From Paenibacillus sp. FSL K6-3182 (lineage in GTDB: Bacteria; Bacillota; Bacilli; Paenibacillales; Paenibacillaceae), in NCBI RefSeq assembly GCF_037976325.1, contig NZ_CP150265.1:1161001-1225000 (forward strand): a stretch of DNA of 64,000 nt, written 5' to 3'. The translations under genes were made by a program, and so were the position numbers. Numbering within the stretch: position 1 is the first letter of the stretch; the number at the start of each line of letters is the position of its first letter. Under the pieces are notes generated by a model. That model had not been told where the DNA came from. It made no database searches and saw only the letters and a program-made list of their open reading frames with translations. Below are positions 43,155 to 54,400 of this stretch, in pieces.

Positions 43155-45083
43155 ATGGCTTATATGGTCCCAGAGGTTATCCGGACGAGTGCGACTGCTG
43201 GGGAGCGGTTATTGTTTCGTACGCTGAAGGATTATCTGCCGAGCGATTATGCGGTTTATTTTGAACCGGAAATTGGGGGGAATCGCCCTGGCTTCGTAAT
43301 CATAGGCCCAGATCTGGGATTGGTCGTTCTTGAAGTGAAGGACTATACGAGGTCTGCTCTATTCGAGGTTGATCGTGACGAGTGGCGTTTGCATGCATCT
43401 GGAGGTCAGATCGAAGCTGTAATGAACCCTTATCAAGAAGCAAGGGAGAGCTTGCGGCAGGTGGCGGGCGAGCTAAGAAATGATGACAGCCTCATTGAAC
43501 AGAAAGGCAAATTTCAAGGACAGCTCAAATTTCCGAATGGCTTCGGAACGGCTTTTACACGGCTGAAGCAGAAGGATTTTATAGAAAATGGTTTGTACGA
43601 TGTCATTGCAGAGCAATTTGTGCTTTGCCGCGACGAGATCGACCCTGAGGATGCTGGATTTACAGCCGATGCCCTCATTGAGAAGATCCATGGCATGTTT
43701 ACGGCACGCAAGCGCAGCAGCTACATTTTATCGCAAGAGGAGATCAGGCAGATTCGTAATCACCTCATACCTGAGGCGCGGATCAGCGCGGAATTTCTGC
43801 AGCCTGCAAATCAGAAGCAGCAGGAGCAGTTCGTCCTGTCGCATCACAATATTAAGGGTATGGATCTGCATCAGGAAAATATGGCAGAGCAGCTTGGGGA
43901 TCGCCATCGGCTTATCCGCGGCGTGGCGGGGAGCGGGAAGACGCTTGTCCTCGCCAGCCGAGCCAAACATTTGGCCAATCATCATCCAGAATGGAAGATT
44001 CTTGTCCTCTGCAGCAGCATTGCCTTATCCCGAAGCCTTCGGCAAATGATTGACCGGAAGATGGAGGAGCCGGAGGATTTGCTTGACTGGATTAGACTAG
44101 CGGAGCAAAAGGAAGGCAAGCCTCGCGACCAAAACGTCGAGGTCTATAATTTTCATGAGTGGCTGCGAGCAGTGCTGAACGTAAGAGATACGGATGTCGC
44201 TAAGCTTATTGGCAAGCTGGAGAAGAAGGAAGCTATTTTACCTACCTATGAAGCAATCCTTATTGATGAGGGTCAAGATTTTCAGCCAGAATGGCTTAAG
44301 CTTCTAAGTTATTTGCTTAATCCCGCGACACAAAATTTGCTGCTGGTTGAGGACCGGGCACAATCGTTCTTTAAACGGAAATCGAGCTTGCTGCAGGACA
44401 CGGGGCTTGATTTTCGCGGACGTTCGCGCATTCTCTCCGTTAATTATCGCAACACGGCTCAAATCGCGCAGTTTGCTTGGGATTTCTATCAACGGCATTC
44501 TCTGTTTCAGAACAAGGTTCAGTACGGATTGTCGAAAGGGGTAGAAATTATACCTCCTCAGAGTACACGGAGAAGCGGACCTGAGCCAATATTGGAGCGT
44601 CGCGGGAGCTTTCAGGAAGAGATGAAGACTGTCATTGAACAAATGCGATCCTTGCATGACCATCATAAGATTGCTTATTCAGAGATGGTCATCTTATACC
44701 GAGTAAAGGACAATTACTACTCCTCCTTCACGGATATGATCAAGAGGGCGCTTAAGGGACAAGGCTTTCCCGTTTATTGGATCACAGAAAATGCCGATTT
44801 GAACCAGGAATCAAATATAGCCGGCGATGCGATTAATGTATCAGACATTGACAGTGTGAAGGGGCTTGATTTCCGAGCGGTCTTCATCGTAAATGCCGAG
44901 AACATGCCTTTCTCATTGGAAGAAGTGGAGGAGCGGGAAGTATCGCTGTTTTATATTGCCATGACACGCGCATTGGACTGGCTGCACATCTCCTACAGCG
45001 GTGATTCCAAGTTTACGCTTTATTTGGACGAAGTGCAGCAGCAGCGGCTGAAGCAGGAGCATGCTATAAAGAAGATGGGATGA
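43155..45083 (+). CDS. NERD-domain nuclease fused to a superfamily 1 (UvrD-like) helicase
   Basis: 642 residues. About 15-130: NERD domain (YFEPEIGGNRPGFVIIGPDL and VVLEVKDY, the restriction-endonuclease-like E...D...ExK pattern). About 240-630: UvrD-like helicase with Walker A GVAGSGKT (256-263), Walker B LIDEGQDF (about 369-376), SVNYRNTAQIAQFA, DSVKGLDFRAVFIVNAE and FYIAMTRALDWLHIS (motif VI). It should couple ATP-driven DNA translocation to cleavage. GAGGTG is about 9 bases before the ATG. A single gene with its own terminator; related proteins occur in both housekeeping and antiphage settings. Confidence 0.92.
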   Translation: MAYMVPEVIRTSATAGERLLFRTLKDYLPSDYAVYFEPEIGGNRPGFVIIGPDLGLVVLEVKDYTRSALFEVDRDEWRLHASGGQIEAVMNPYQEARESLRQVAGELRNDDSLIEQKGKFQGQLKFPNGFGTAFTRLKQKDFIENGLYDVIAEQFVLCRDEIDPEDAGFTADALIEKIHGMFTARKRSSYILSQEEIRQIRNHLIPEARISAEFLQPANQKQQEQFVLSHHNIKGMDLHQENMAEQLGDRHRLIRGVAGSGKTLVLASRAKHLANHHPEWKILVLCSSIALSRSLRQMIDRKMEEPEDLLDWIRLAEQKEGKPRDQNVEVYNFHEWLRAVLNVRDTDVAKLIGKLEKKEAILPTYEAILIDEGQDFQPEWLKLLSYLLNPATQNLLLVEDRAQSFFKRKSSLLQDTGLDFRGRSRILSVNYRNTAQIAQFAWDFYQRHSLFQNKVQYGLSKGVEIIPPQSTRRSGPEPILERRGSFQEEMKTVIEQMRSLHDHHKIAYSEMVILYRVKDNYYSSFTDMIKRALKGQGFPVYWITENADLNQESNIAGDAINVSDIDSVKGLDFRAVFIVNAENMPFSLEEVEEREVSLFYIAMTRALDWLHISYSGDSKFTLYLDEVQQQRLKQEHAIKKMG

Positions 45084-45109
45084 AGCGAACGGCTGATTCC
45101 CTGATAATG

Positions 45110-45145
45110 AAAGGCTGTCCGATAATGTATCGGGCAGCCTTTTTT
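45110..45145 (+). terminator. Rho-independent terminator
   Basis: A 15-bp stem with one mismatch (AAAGGCTGTCCGATA/TATCGGGCAGCCTTT) and loop of three, then TTT. It follows the NERD-helicase gene. Confidence 0.92.
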
Positions 45146-45242
45146 GCTGTCGTGAGCTTGAAGAGGGTTGGTTTAGGCTTCACAAGGAATTTGAGGAACT
45201 TTGTCGAATGATAGACGAATCGAAAAAAAGGGAGGCATCGTC

Positions 45243-47072
45243 ATGGACACAAGACAATGGATGTCAATATTGCTATGCTTTGCGACCGCTGTGATGCTGT
45301 TCGTGGCGTTCCTCTCCTACCGGAAACGTCATTTGCAGATGGCAAGGACCATGATTTACATGATGACAACGGCGTCTTTTTACGCACTCGGCTACACCTT
45401 TGAAATTTTTAGCGACAGCTTAAGCGGAGTGAAGTTTTCTCTACAGGTCGAGTACATCGGCATCCCCTTTGTCTCTGCATTTTGGCTGCTGCTCGTTATC
45501 CAGTTCACAGGACTTACGCCCCGCTACCGGAAGCAGCTTGCGATATTGCTGTTTCTCGTTCCAACAGTGACTTTCCTACTCCATCTCACTAACGATTGGC
45601 ATCATCTTATTTACAAAGAATACGTCTTGAACACGATTAAGACGGTTCCCTTGTACAATACGGTGAAGGGACCGTGGTATTCCGTACACGCGATCTACAA
45701 TTATACGATTCTGCTTCTCGGCATTTTGTTGTTTATTCCCATGTATTTGCGGGCATTGCCTATCGTGCGGACACAGATTGTCGTCCTTATTTTGGGCGCG
45801 GCCGCTCCTATGCTGTTTAATATCGCCTACATGTTCAGCAAAGTTATTGATTTCACGCCGCTTGGTTTCGCTGTATCGGGCGTTGTTTATGCTTGGGGCA
45901 TTTTCCGGTTTAGGCTGCTTCGTTTAACACCGCTTGCATATGCTAAAATGTTCGATACGATCCGCGACGGCGTTGTCCTGCTCGACTATGAGGATCAGAT
46001 TGTGAACCACAATCGCGCGGCAGAAGAAGTGTTTCCTGAGCTTGGATCGGCAAAAAGTTTTCCTGCGTTCATCAAGGACTTGCTGCCAGACTGCCCAGAG
46101 CTGCTCGAGCGAATTGCCGCAACGGAATTCCGAGATGATCGGTTTTCGCTTCAGCGCTTGCAAAGCGATCGGCAAAGGTATTATATTTGCAGCTTATCTT
46201 ATATTTATGATACAGGTATGGCCCCTATTGGAAAAATGCTGATGCTCAGCGATATTACGGAGCTGAAGGAGAACGAGGAGAGGCTGCGCGAGAAGTCTGA
46301 ACGATTGTCTCGGCTGAACGCCTTCAAGGACAAGCTGTTCACCGTAATGGCTCACGATATCCGTGATCCGATCGCGCTGCTTGTCAGCTTGACCGAGCTG
46401 CTGGGCGATGAGCCGAGCGACACTGACATCGCGAATGCTGAAGTGTTTCAAGAGATTAGGAGGCAAGTGCGCGGTACCTATTATCTCGTCGATAATTTGC
46501 TCGACTGGTATCGCAGTCAAAATGGGGAAGTAGCGTTTCGACCGCTCACGTGGAATTTGCAGCAGGTCGTTCGCCAAGCCATCTCGTTAGCCGGAGCAAG
46601 GGCTGGCATGAAGAACATCAGTATCTCAGAGCACATCGACGAGAGGCTGACAGTGAATGCGGATAAAGAAATGCTCGATCTCATTTTCCGTAATTTGCTT
46701 TCAAATGCGATTAAGTACACGGACATTGGCGGGGAAATTGCGATAAATGCATCTATCGATCGGGACCAGGTGACGGTGACTGTACGCGATAATGGGAGCG
46801 GGATAGACGAGGAAACAGCACAACTGCTGCATCATGATGAACTGTTTTTCAAGGAGCCTGGATTTGCCAGTGGAGAAGATGGTGGAGAGATGAGGTTTGG
46901 TCTCGTATTAACCCGAGAATTTCTTCGCATGCATGGCGGCAGTCTTAGGTTCGATAGCTTGCCTGGCGTAGGTACAACATTCTTTTTCACATTGTCCGGC
47001 TCATCGAGTCGTGGCGGAACGATGGAAAGTGAAGGAACGGCGGTGATAGCTGATGAAAGTCATATTGATTGA
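45243..47072 (+). CDS. 7TM-sensor histidine kinase
   Basis: 609 residues. About 1-215: seven membrane helices of the histidine-kinase N-terminal 7TM type (ILLCFATAVMLFVAFLSYRK, VEYIGIPFVSAFWLLLVIQF, FLLHLTNDWHHLIYKEY). About 230-340: PAS-like domain. About 350-420: dimerisation domain with MAHDIRDPIALL (phospho-His about 368). About 450-590: ATPase domain with NLLSNAIKYT, VRDNGSGIDEE and FGLVLTREFLRMHGG. The start at 45243 follows GGGAGG by 7 bases. It overlaps its regulator by 20 bases. It is probably the sensor for a signal that controls the giant surface protein downstream (inference from position). Confidence 0.92.
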   Translation: MDTRQWMSILLCFATAVMLFVAFLSYRKRHLQMARTMIYMMTTASFYALGYTFEIFSDSLSGVKFSLQVEYIGIPFVSAFWLLLVIQFTGLTPRYRKQLAILLFLVPTVTFLLHLTNDWHHLIYKEYVLNTIKTVPLYNTVKGPWYSVHAIYNYTILLLGILLFIPMYLRALPIVRTQIVVLILGAAAPMLFNIAYMFSKVIDFTPLGFAVSGVVYAWGIFRFRLLRLTPLAYAKMFDTIRDGVVLLDYEDQIVNHNRAAEEVFPELGSAKSFPAFIKDLLPDCPELLERIAATEFRDDRFSLQRLQSDRQRYYICSLSYIYDTGMAPIGKMLMLSDITELKENEERLREKSERLSRLNAFKDKLFTVMAHDIRDPIALLVSLTELLGDEPSDTDIANAEVFQEIRRQVRGTYYLVDNLLDWYRSQNGEVAFRPLTWNLQQVVRQAISLAGARAGMKNISISEHIDERLTVNADKEMLDLIFRNLLSNAIKYTDIGGEIAINASIDRDQVTVTVRDNGSGIDEETAQLLHHDELFFKEPGFASGEDGGEMRFGLVLTREFLRMHGGSLRFDSLPGVGTTFFFTLSGSSSRGGTMESEGTAVIADESHID

Positions 47073-48204
47073 CGATGAGCCCGTCATGCATTTGATCATG
47101 CGGAAGATGCTCGTGAAATATGCTGAGCTTCAGGTGACGGGAACGTTTGTAAATACGGATGCTGCGGCTGCATTTCTGAGTGAAAATCCCGACGTCGAGC
47201 TGGCGTTTGTGGATATCTCCATGCCCGGTGATAGTGGACTTACATTCGCCGCAAGGCTGGACGAAGCAGGCTGTAAGACGCAAATCGTGTTTGTCACCTC
47301 GCATAAGGATTATGCGCTAGAAGCTTATGAGTTGTCCGTGCTTGATTATTTGGTGAAGCCGGTAACTCAGGAGCGGCTGGAGCGGACGATTAACCGGGCA
47401 CTGGAGAGCAGAAAAATCGTTCAACCGCTGCAGCAAGCAGATACTGCGATTCGGGGTATGAGCCGTGTCAGCGTTGCCACGCTGGGCGACTTTTTTGTGC
47501 GTAATGAATCAGGACGCGTAAAGTGGATTTCCAGCAAGAGTGCTGAACTCTTCGCCTATTTGCTGCTGAATCGGGGTAGACGAATTTCGCGCTCGCGCCT
47601 TGTTGCAGATATATTCGCGGGTATGGCGAGCGTGAATGCCGAAAAATATTTAAATACAACCGTGTACCAGCTGCGTAAATCATTGGAGCCGATAGGGCTC
47701 CGGGAAGCTATTCGTTCTGAGAATGACGGTTATGCGCTGGAACTGGACGATGCAGTTATTGACTACGTTGAATTTGAGCGTCAAACAGAAAATCTGGGAA
47801 GTATCGACGCGGGCAACGTGGAAGAAGCACTTATCGTTGAAAGGCTCTATACGGGTGATTTGTTCGGCAGCAAAGCTTACGTATGGGCGATTCATGAGAC
47901 AGATCGGCTGTCAGAGCGGTATGCATCTTTTGTCAAAAATGCAGCAGAGACGCTGCTCACCCTGTCGAACACGGCTGCGGCGTCGAAGCTTCTTCTGAAG
48001 CTGCATGCCCGTAATCCGCTTGAAGAATCGGTGGTCGAGCTGCTGATGAAGAAGCATGGACTGGACGGGGATAAGAAAGGGTTAACCGCACAATACACCG
48101 ACTATGTGAGGCTTCTAAAGCGGGAACTGGGCATTCGTCCATCCCAAGAGCTGCTTATGCTGTATGATTCTCTTATCAGCGGACTTTCCGAAGTAGGAAA
48201 ATAA
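47053..48204 (+). CDS. Response regulator with OmpR-like and BTAD (SARP-type) domains
   Basis: 383 residues. About 1-120: receiver (ILIDDEP, phospho-Asp about 54 in AFVDISMPGDSG, LDYLVKPV). About 140-235: winged helix (WISSKSAELFAYLLLNRGRR, LNTTVYQLRKSLEP). About 240-380: bacterial transcriptional activation domain with TPR-like helices (EEALIVERLYTGDLF, LLLKLHARNPLEESVVELLM, LKRELGIRPSQELLMLYDSL). This REC-wHTH-BTAD order occurs in Bacilli and differs from ordinary OmpR regulators by the SARP-like tail. It is translationally coupled to the 7TM kinase; the giant gene begins 200 bases downstream. Confidence 0.92.
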   Translation: MKVILIDDEPVMHLIMRKMLVKYAELQVTGTFVNTDAAAAFLSENPDVELAFVDISMPGDSGLTFAARLDEAGCKTQIVFVTSHKDYALEAYELSVLDYLVKPVTQERLERTINRALESRKIVQPLQQADTAIRGMSRVSVATLGDFFVRNESGRVKWISSKSAELFAYLLLNRGRRISRSRLVADIFAGMASVNAEKYLNTTVYQLRKSLEPIGLREAIRSENDGYALELDDAVIDYVEFERQTENLGSIDAGNVEEALIVERLYTGDLFGSKAYVWAIHETDRLSERYASFVKNAAETLLTLSNTAAASKLLLKLHARNPLEESVVELLMKKHGLDGDKKGLTAQYTDYVRLLKRELGIRPSQELLMLYDSLISGLSEVGK

Positions 48205-48223
48205 ATATTTTGAACAGGTTGCA

Positions 48224-48256
48224 AAAACCGCGAAGCCTTGATGCTGCGCGGTTTTT
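48224..48256 (+). terminator. Rho-independent terminator
   Basis: Stem AAAACCGCG/CGCGGTTTT with a 14-base loop and TTTTT. It separates the two-component operon from the giant gene. Confidence 0.9.
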
Positions 48257-48305
48257 GTCGTTTTACGCGAAAATCTTTTATTATTCTTTCATCGCAGCCT
48301 ATTAG

Positions 48306-48319
48306 ACTTAAGCTTAAGT
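48306..48319. promoter_or_regulatory. 14-bp perfect palindrome upstream of the giant gene
   Basis: ACTTAAGCTTAAGT, with a related half-palindrome TAAGCTCTTAAG at 48361-48372. It lies in the short control region of the giant gene and could be an operator, perhaps for the adjacent BTAD regulator. Role inferred from position only. Confidence 0.4.
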
Positions 48320-48403
48320 GCTGTTAACGTTGCCGAACTTGGGCTCTATCAAATACAGAGTAAGCTCTTAAGCCAATTGGTGAAGATGGAAGGGGAAATC
48401 ATT

Positions 48404-51400
48404 GTGAGGAAACAAAAAGTTAGAATGTTAAGGAGCCTGCTGCTCAAGTGGATGATGATTGCTAGCCTAGTTGTCGGTCTGGTAGCTCCCGGCATAGGCA
48501 ATGCGAGCGGGCAAGCCTTCGCGGCATCTGCAATTCCGGCCAAAGTGCCCGCTGCATTCTCAGATCTAGCGGGCCACTGGGCGGAGAAGACCGTCAGGGA
48601 GTGGGCAGGCCAAGGTTTAATTGAGGGTTTTCAGGACGGAACCTTCAGGCCAAATCAAGCTCTAAGCCGGATTGAATACGTAACGCTGGTCAACCGGCTA
48701 TTCGCGTTCAAAGGAGCGGGGACTAAGCAGTTCACGGACGTCGCTCCGACCGCTTGGTATGCTGTGCAAGTGCATGCAGCCGCGGAAGCAGGGTATATCG
48801 AAGGCTATGGCAATGGAACATTTCGGCCAGAGCAGAAGCTAAGCCGAATAGAAGCAGCTGTTGTGCTTTCGCGCCTTGTGCCGGTAATAGGCAAAGACGG
48901 GGCTAGCCTGCTCAGCGAGTTTAAGGATGGGGCTAGCATTCCTGGTTACGGACGCGATGCATTGGAAGCCATTGTTGAAGCGGGCTACATTAGCGGGCTT
49001 GCGGACGGCACGCTTCGGCCGGTTCAGCCGATGACAAGGGCGGAAGCCGTTATGATGCTCGATAGAGTGCTGAAACAATCAACTAGGTCAGCAGAGGGAA
49101 TAACCGTTAGCGCAAAGGTTCTTGAAACAGGGGGCACATGGGGCAAGGCGCAAGGGAACTTTGAAGTCGCTGGCGATTTGACCATTCAGGCTCCAGGCAC
49201 AACTCTTCGTAATGTGACGATTAAGGGAAATCTCACTATTGGGAAAGAAGTCGGCGAAGGAGATGTGTTTCTCAAAGGTGTGAAAGTGCTTGGAAGCACG
49301 TTTGTAAACGGCGGCGGGCAGAACAGCGTACATATTGATGACTCGCAGCTAGCAGCTGTCGTCGTCGACAAAGCAGATGGACGAGTTAGGGTTGTCATCG
49401 GTGGAACAACGATTATAAGACAGCTGGATGTGCAATCGGAGGCGAATATTGAATCTCCGATATCTGAAGGCAGCGGGATAGAGGGCATTACGATCTCCTC
49501 TTCCGGCGAAGTTATTTTGTCCGGCAAGTTTAAGCTAGTCGAGGTTAAGAGCGATGTGCAGTTAACCATTGCTTCGGGATCTGTAGAAAAATTAACCGTT
49601 AGTGAGCAGGTTAAGACATCAACCATTTCACTTGCAGAAGGCGTCAGCGTTAGCAGCATGGAACTGCATGGGCCAGCGAATGTGAAAGGCAAAGGAACGA
49701 TTGAGAAAGCAATTGTCGATTCTCTAGGCGTTGTTTTTGAGAAGGAGCCAGCTCAAAAAGAAGTAACCGAGAAAGGTGGTTTAATTGGAGGTGGAGCATC
49801 AGGGGGAATTGGTTCGCCGGGCGGGCCAACGAGCCCAACTAATACACCTAAACCAACCGATACTCCCAAACCAACAGAAACGCCAAGACCAACGGATCCG
49901 GTTGATGTAACAGTAACCGCAACTGCGGGTCAAGCAGCAGCGACAGGGTTTAGGCTTGCGTTTAGCGCGCCAGTACCAGGGCTCACCGCAGCACATCTGA
50001 CACTGAAAAACGCTGCGAACGGAAACATTACTGTTGCATCAGCTTCTACGCTTAATGGGGGCAGCTCTTACTTTATTACAGCAGCTCTCACAGAGGGCGA
50101 GTCTTATAAGCTGACGATTGCTAAAACTGGGTTTCAGTTCGGGGCTGGGATTTTATTTCAAGTTCCAAAGACTGAGCAGCCTGCCATTTCGGTTGCAGCA
50201 TCCGTATATGGGTCCAGCAAAACGGGGTTCTCGTTGCTGCTGAGCCCGTCGGTTGTTGGATTGACGCAAGCTGAGTTTACACTCAAGCACGGCAGCGAAA
50301 GTGTCGCAATAGGTTCCGTAACCGAGCGGACGGGAGGCAGCGCTTATGATTTCTCAGCGTCACTTGCCGAGGGTGAAACGTATTCGCTTACGGTTGCCAA
50401 GGAAGGATATTATTTCGGCAGCGCAGTATCGATATTCGTTCCGATTACTGATCCAGAGGTTGTATCTGTAGTGGCCTCAATATCCGGCGCAAGTACAGCT
50501 GGTTTCACAATCAAGCTGGATACTCCTGTCGCGGGGCTGACAGAGGATCATTTGACATTAGCGTTAAACGATCCAGGCACTAAGATTGGAGTGACGGAGG
50601 TCGCAACTGATGATGACGGCAGAACTTATGCTGTCAAAGCGGAGTTGGTCGAAGGCGAGACATACTCACTAACGCTAAGGAAAGCTGGATACAGCTTTGG
50701 CGCGGCGCTTAGCGTTGCGGTTGCCCCGCCCAGCAGTATTGCTGTCCATGCGGCCGTTAGCCACATCTCGACATCCGGCTTCATACTGGAGCTCGATCGT
50801 ACCGTCCCAGCTATCGATGCGCTAAGCTTTATTTTAAAGAATGCTGCTGGAGCGGACATAGGCATTAATATGCTAAGCGCGGTATCTATCGGCAAAGAGT
50901 ATGAAGTGTATTCCTCCCTAACGAAAGGCGAGACGTATACCTTATTGCTCAATAAAGAAGGTTATGCTTTTGGCAGCGAAATTGTCTTAAAGGTAGAACC
51001 TTCCCCAATTCTATCAACTGTAGAGTGGGTCAATCGTCAAGGCTTTCAGTTGAATTTCCCAAACGACACGGTCGATTTGGCTAAGGCCTTGATTACAATA
51101 GAGGATGGAAACGGCAAATCGCTTGCTGTCACTTCTGTCCAAACGAACGTGGATGGGCATTCGGCTATCCTATCAACCGATTTAATGGCTGCTGGGAGCT
51201 ATCGGTATAGAATTGATGTGGATGATGACCGCTATACGATCGGTACGCTTATCGTTCCAGAGAAGATAGCCGTATCGAAACAAACGGCGTTTGATCCGTC
51301 CAATGCAGGGATTATCGTGCACTTCAGCGTACCTGTTCCGGGATTAACCGCAGCAGCGTTTTCTCTAGCGGATACAAACGGTGATCAAATTGCAATAGAC

Positions 51401-54400
51401 AGTGTATCGACTCTGGATAATGGCAGCAGTTATTTCGTTAAATCGGCGGCCATGCAGTATCAACCCATAAGACTAAAAATAAGCAGTGAGGGTTACGACT
51501 TCGGAAACAGTGTAAACGTTGTTCGAACAACGATTAACCCATGGTATATAGGCGTTGGTCCGAATAATGTCATGGTTGGGCTTAACCCGAATATAGCGGG
51601 TTTGACCGCCAATGATTTCAAGGTCATGGATGCGCTCGGGAACGCGGTGGCCATAACGAATGTCGTGTGGGACCCTCAGCAAAGATTTTATGTTGTCTCT
51701 TATAACGGAGTGAGAGGAAAACCATATTTTATTAGCGTTGTACGTGAGGGCTTCGACTTTGGTTTACCGAAATCGGTTACGCTCGCGGAGAAGAACACGA
51801 TTACTGACATTTCCTATACAGGATTCACCTTTGTTCTTAATCCTCCTGCTTCTATTGATACAGTCAACGGCTTTGTTCTCAAGCGGGCCGACGGAAGCAC
51901 CATAAAACTCCGCTCTGCAGTGACAAGCGACGGCGGTTGGAGTTACCGAATTGCTGCTGATCTGACTCCTGGTGATTACGTGCTGAAGGTCAGTGCGACA
52001 ATGGATCAGACGATTTATAACATTCATGTTCCGGTCGTTACTACCATTTCGGCGGATCAGATTGTCGATACGGGACTTCGGGTTAAGCTTAGCTATGCTA
52101 TTGCGGGGTTAATACCAGGTCAATTTCTTCTGACTCGCAAGGGTACAGGAGAGCGGGTAACGATACAAGACGCTGTGACAATGGATGGCGGTCTTACCTA
52201 CAGGCTGAAGGCAGACTTGCTTGGCGGCAGCTATAACCTAAGTCTTCCTAGTCATCTTCCGGCGCAGGGGATCGAATTTGAAGCGGGAGAAACGATCGAC
52301 GCGGGGAAAGCGACCATCAGCAATACAGCCATGAATGGCTTTGATCTGGCATTTGAGCAAGCAGTTCCTGGATTATTGCCTGCTCATATTCAATTAACAG
52401 ATAATCAGGGCAATGGGGTTGGCGGAATGGCGCTGACAACCGCCGATGGAGGATTATCCTATCATGTCAGTGCAAATCTGATCAGTGGTCGAGACTATAC
52501 GATCGCCTTCCGCAAGGATTACGTGAAGTTTGACGGGCCGGCGACGTTTTACGTCAATCAATTGGTCACCGGAGTTATTACTGACGTCTCCAAAGATGGA
52601 GCAGTAGCGGTTACTTTCTCTACTCCTCTAAGGCAAATAGAGTACGGGCAGGGTCTTGCGGTGAAAGATGAACAGGGCAAACGCTATCACCCAAAAACGC
52701 TCGTCATGTCTGCCGATGGAATGAGCTTTGAGATGTCTTTTGGCGGTACGTTTGCTTTGACACGCGGACAAACATACGCCTTTGATATTGAGGTGGATGG
52801 TTATTCGTTCAGCCACCTAGCCTTTACCGTGCCTTCCGAAGCCACCGTTGCCGGATTTTCTGCTTCGGGTGTTACCGTGCATTTTGACATTCCAGTTATT
52901 GGACTTGGGAAGAAAAATTTCTTTATTCGGGGAGCTCAAGGGGAAACGATAAACGTAGCTTCGGCGAACACAACGGATTTCGGAAGCAGCTATGTATTGG
53001 AAGCAGCGCTGATTCCTAGTAAATCTTATATCGTTCAGGTAAAGCCGGACTTGACTTATCAGCGTTACGAGCCAGTATCCTTTGTGTTTACCAAGCTCAT
53101 TACCGCTTCTGTATCCGAGATGAAGAAAGATAGCTTCAAACTCAGCTTCAGTGAAAAGATTGCTGATTTGAAGCCTGCCGACATTATTTTGCGAAGACCA
53201 GACGGTCAGCAAATTCCAAACTCGGAATACTCTTTATCAACAAAAGATCAGGGTTTAACTTATCTGGTGGCGATCAGAGCTGCGACTGGTGCAAAATATT
53301 CACTTGAGCTAAGCCGAAGTGAATTTACGCTAGCGTCGCCGATCACGGTGGATATTCCCGTAATAGGCTCACTTCAATTGAGAGGTACGACGGCAACGAA
53401 GATTTATGTTGATGTTTACCCGCTTATTTCAGATTTGACTGGGGACAGCTTTAAGCTGACAGACAGCAAAGGCCGGCCAATCGGATTTACGCTTCATTAC
53501 GAAGGAGGCGCATCCTATTCTCTCATTGGCAATTTTAATGTATCCGAGACATATAGCTTAGTCATTACTTATCCGGGATATGACTTTGGAAATCCGCTGA
53601 CCGTTGGGCTGAAGGTTCGTGCCGATGCGATACTGTTACGCCAGTCGCAGCAGGGATTCACCATCTATTTCTTCCCGTCGGTTCCGAATCTTCAAGCCGC
53701 AGATGTGATGGTTAAAGACAATAACGGAAATTCAGTGGCAATTGAATCCATTCATACGAGTGATGACGGAGCCAGCTATACGGTTACGGTTCCTTTAAAA
53801 GGAGGAATCACCTATACCGCTAGTGTTGAAAAAGAGGGCTACATGTTCTCTACGCTTGACAAGATTACACTAAACTCGAGATCCATTTCGGCCGTACAAG
53901 CAACGGCTTCGAGAGTCACGTTGCATTTTAAGGAACAAACGATGTTAAATACTTCGGATATTCATATAGTGGATGAGAACGGGGTAAACGTTGCGATTCG
54001 CACGAACGTGTCAAACGATGGAGGTTATTCGTATGAGCTAGGCGTCGCAATCGTTCCTGATAAGGTCTATTCGGTGTTCATCTCAAAAATGGGTTACGAC
54101 TATGGTGATCCGCTAGCTTTCTCCATTCGCTCTGTAGGCGTTCGTTTTGGCGGGATGATTAGCGGGAACAATCGAGCTTTTATATTGCATTTAGATCAGC
54201 CGGTTCCGCATTTGCGAATAAGTGACTTCCAGCTTAAACGCGTGGAGGGCGGTACAAAGGCAATTACCTCCGCAACCACGAGTGATGGGGGTAATAGCTA
54301 CCTAATTGAAGCTGAGTTTTGGGGAGCGGAGCAGTACACAATCACCGCTGCCAAAGCCGGGTATGATTTCGGAAGCGGAGTTGTGGTTGACGTTCCAATC

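Noticed and set aside
43155..48204. Defence island around the NERD-helicase
   Set aside because: Neighbours are a SHOCT membrane protein, a MazG-like enzyme and a two-component system; no restriction, toxin or integrase genes are present.
48377..48403. Earlier starts (TTG 48377, ATG 48386) for the giant gene
   Set aside because: Neither has a ribosome site at normal distance, while GTG 48404 follows AAGGGG by 8 bases and begins the basic part of the signal peptide.
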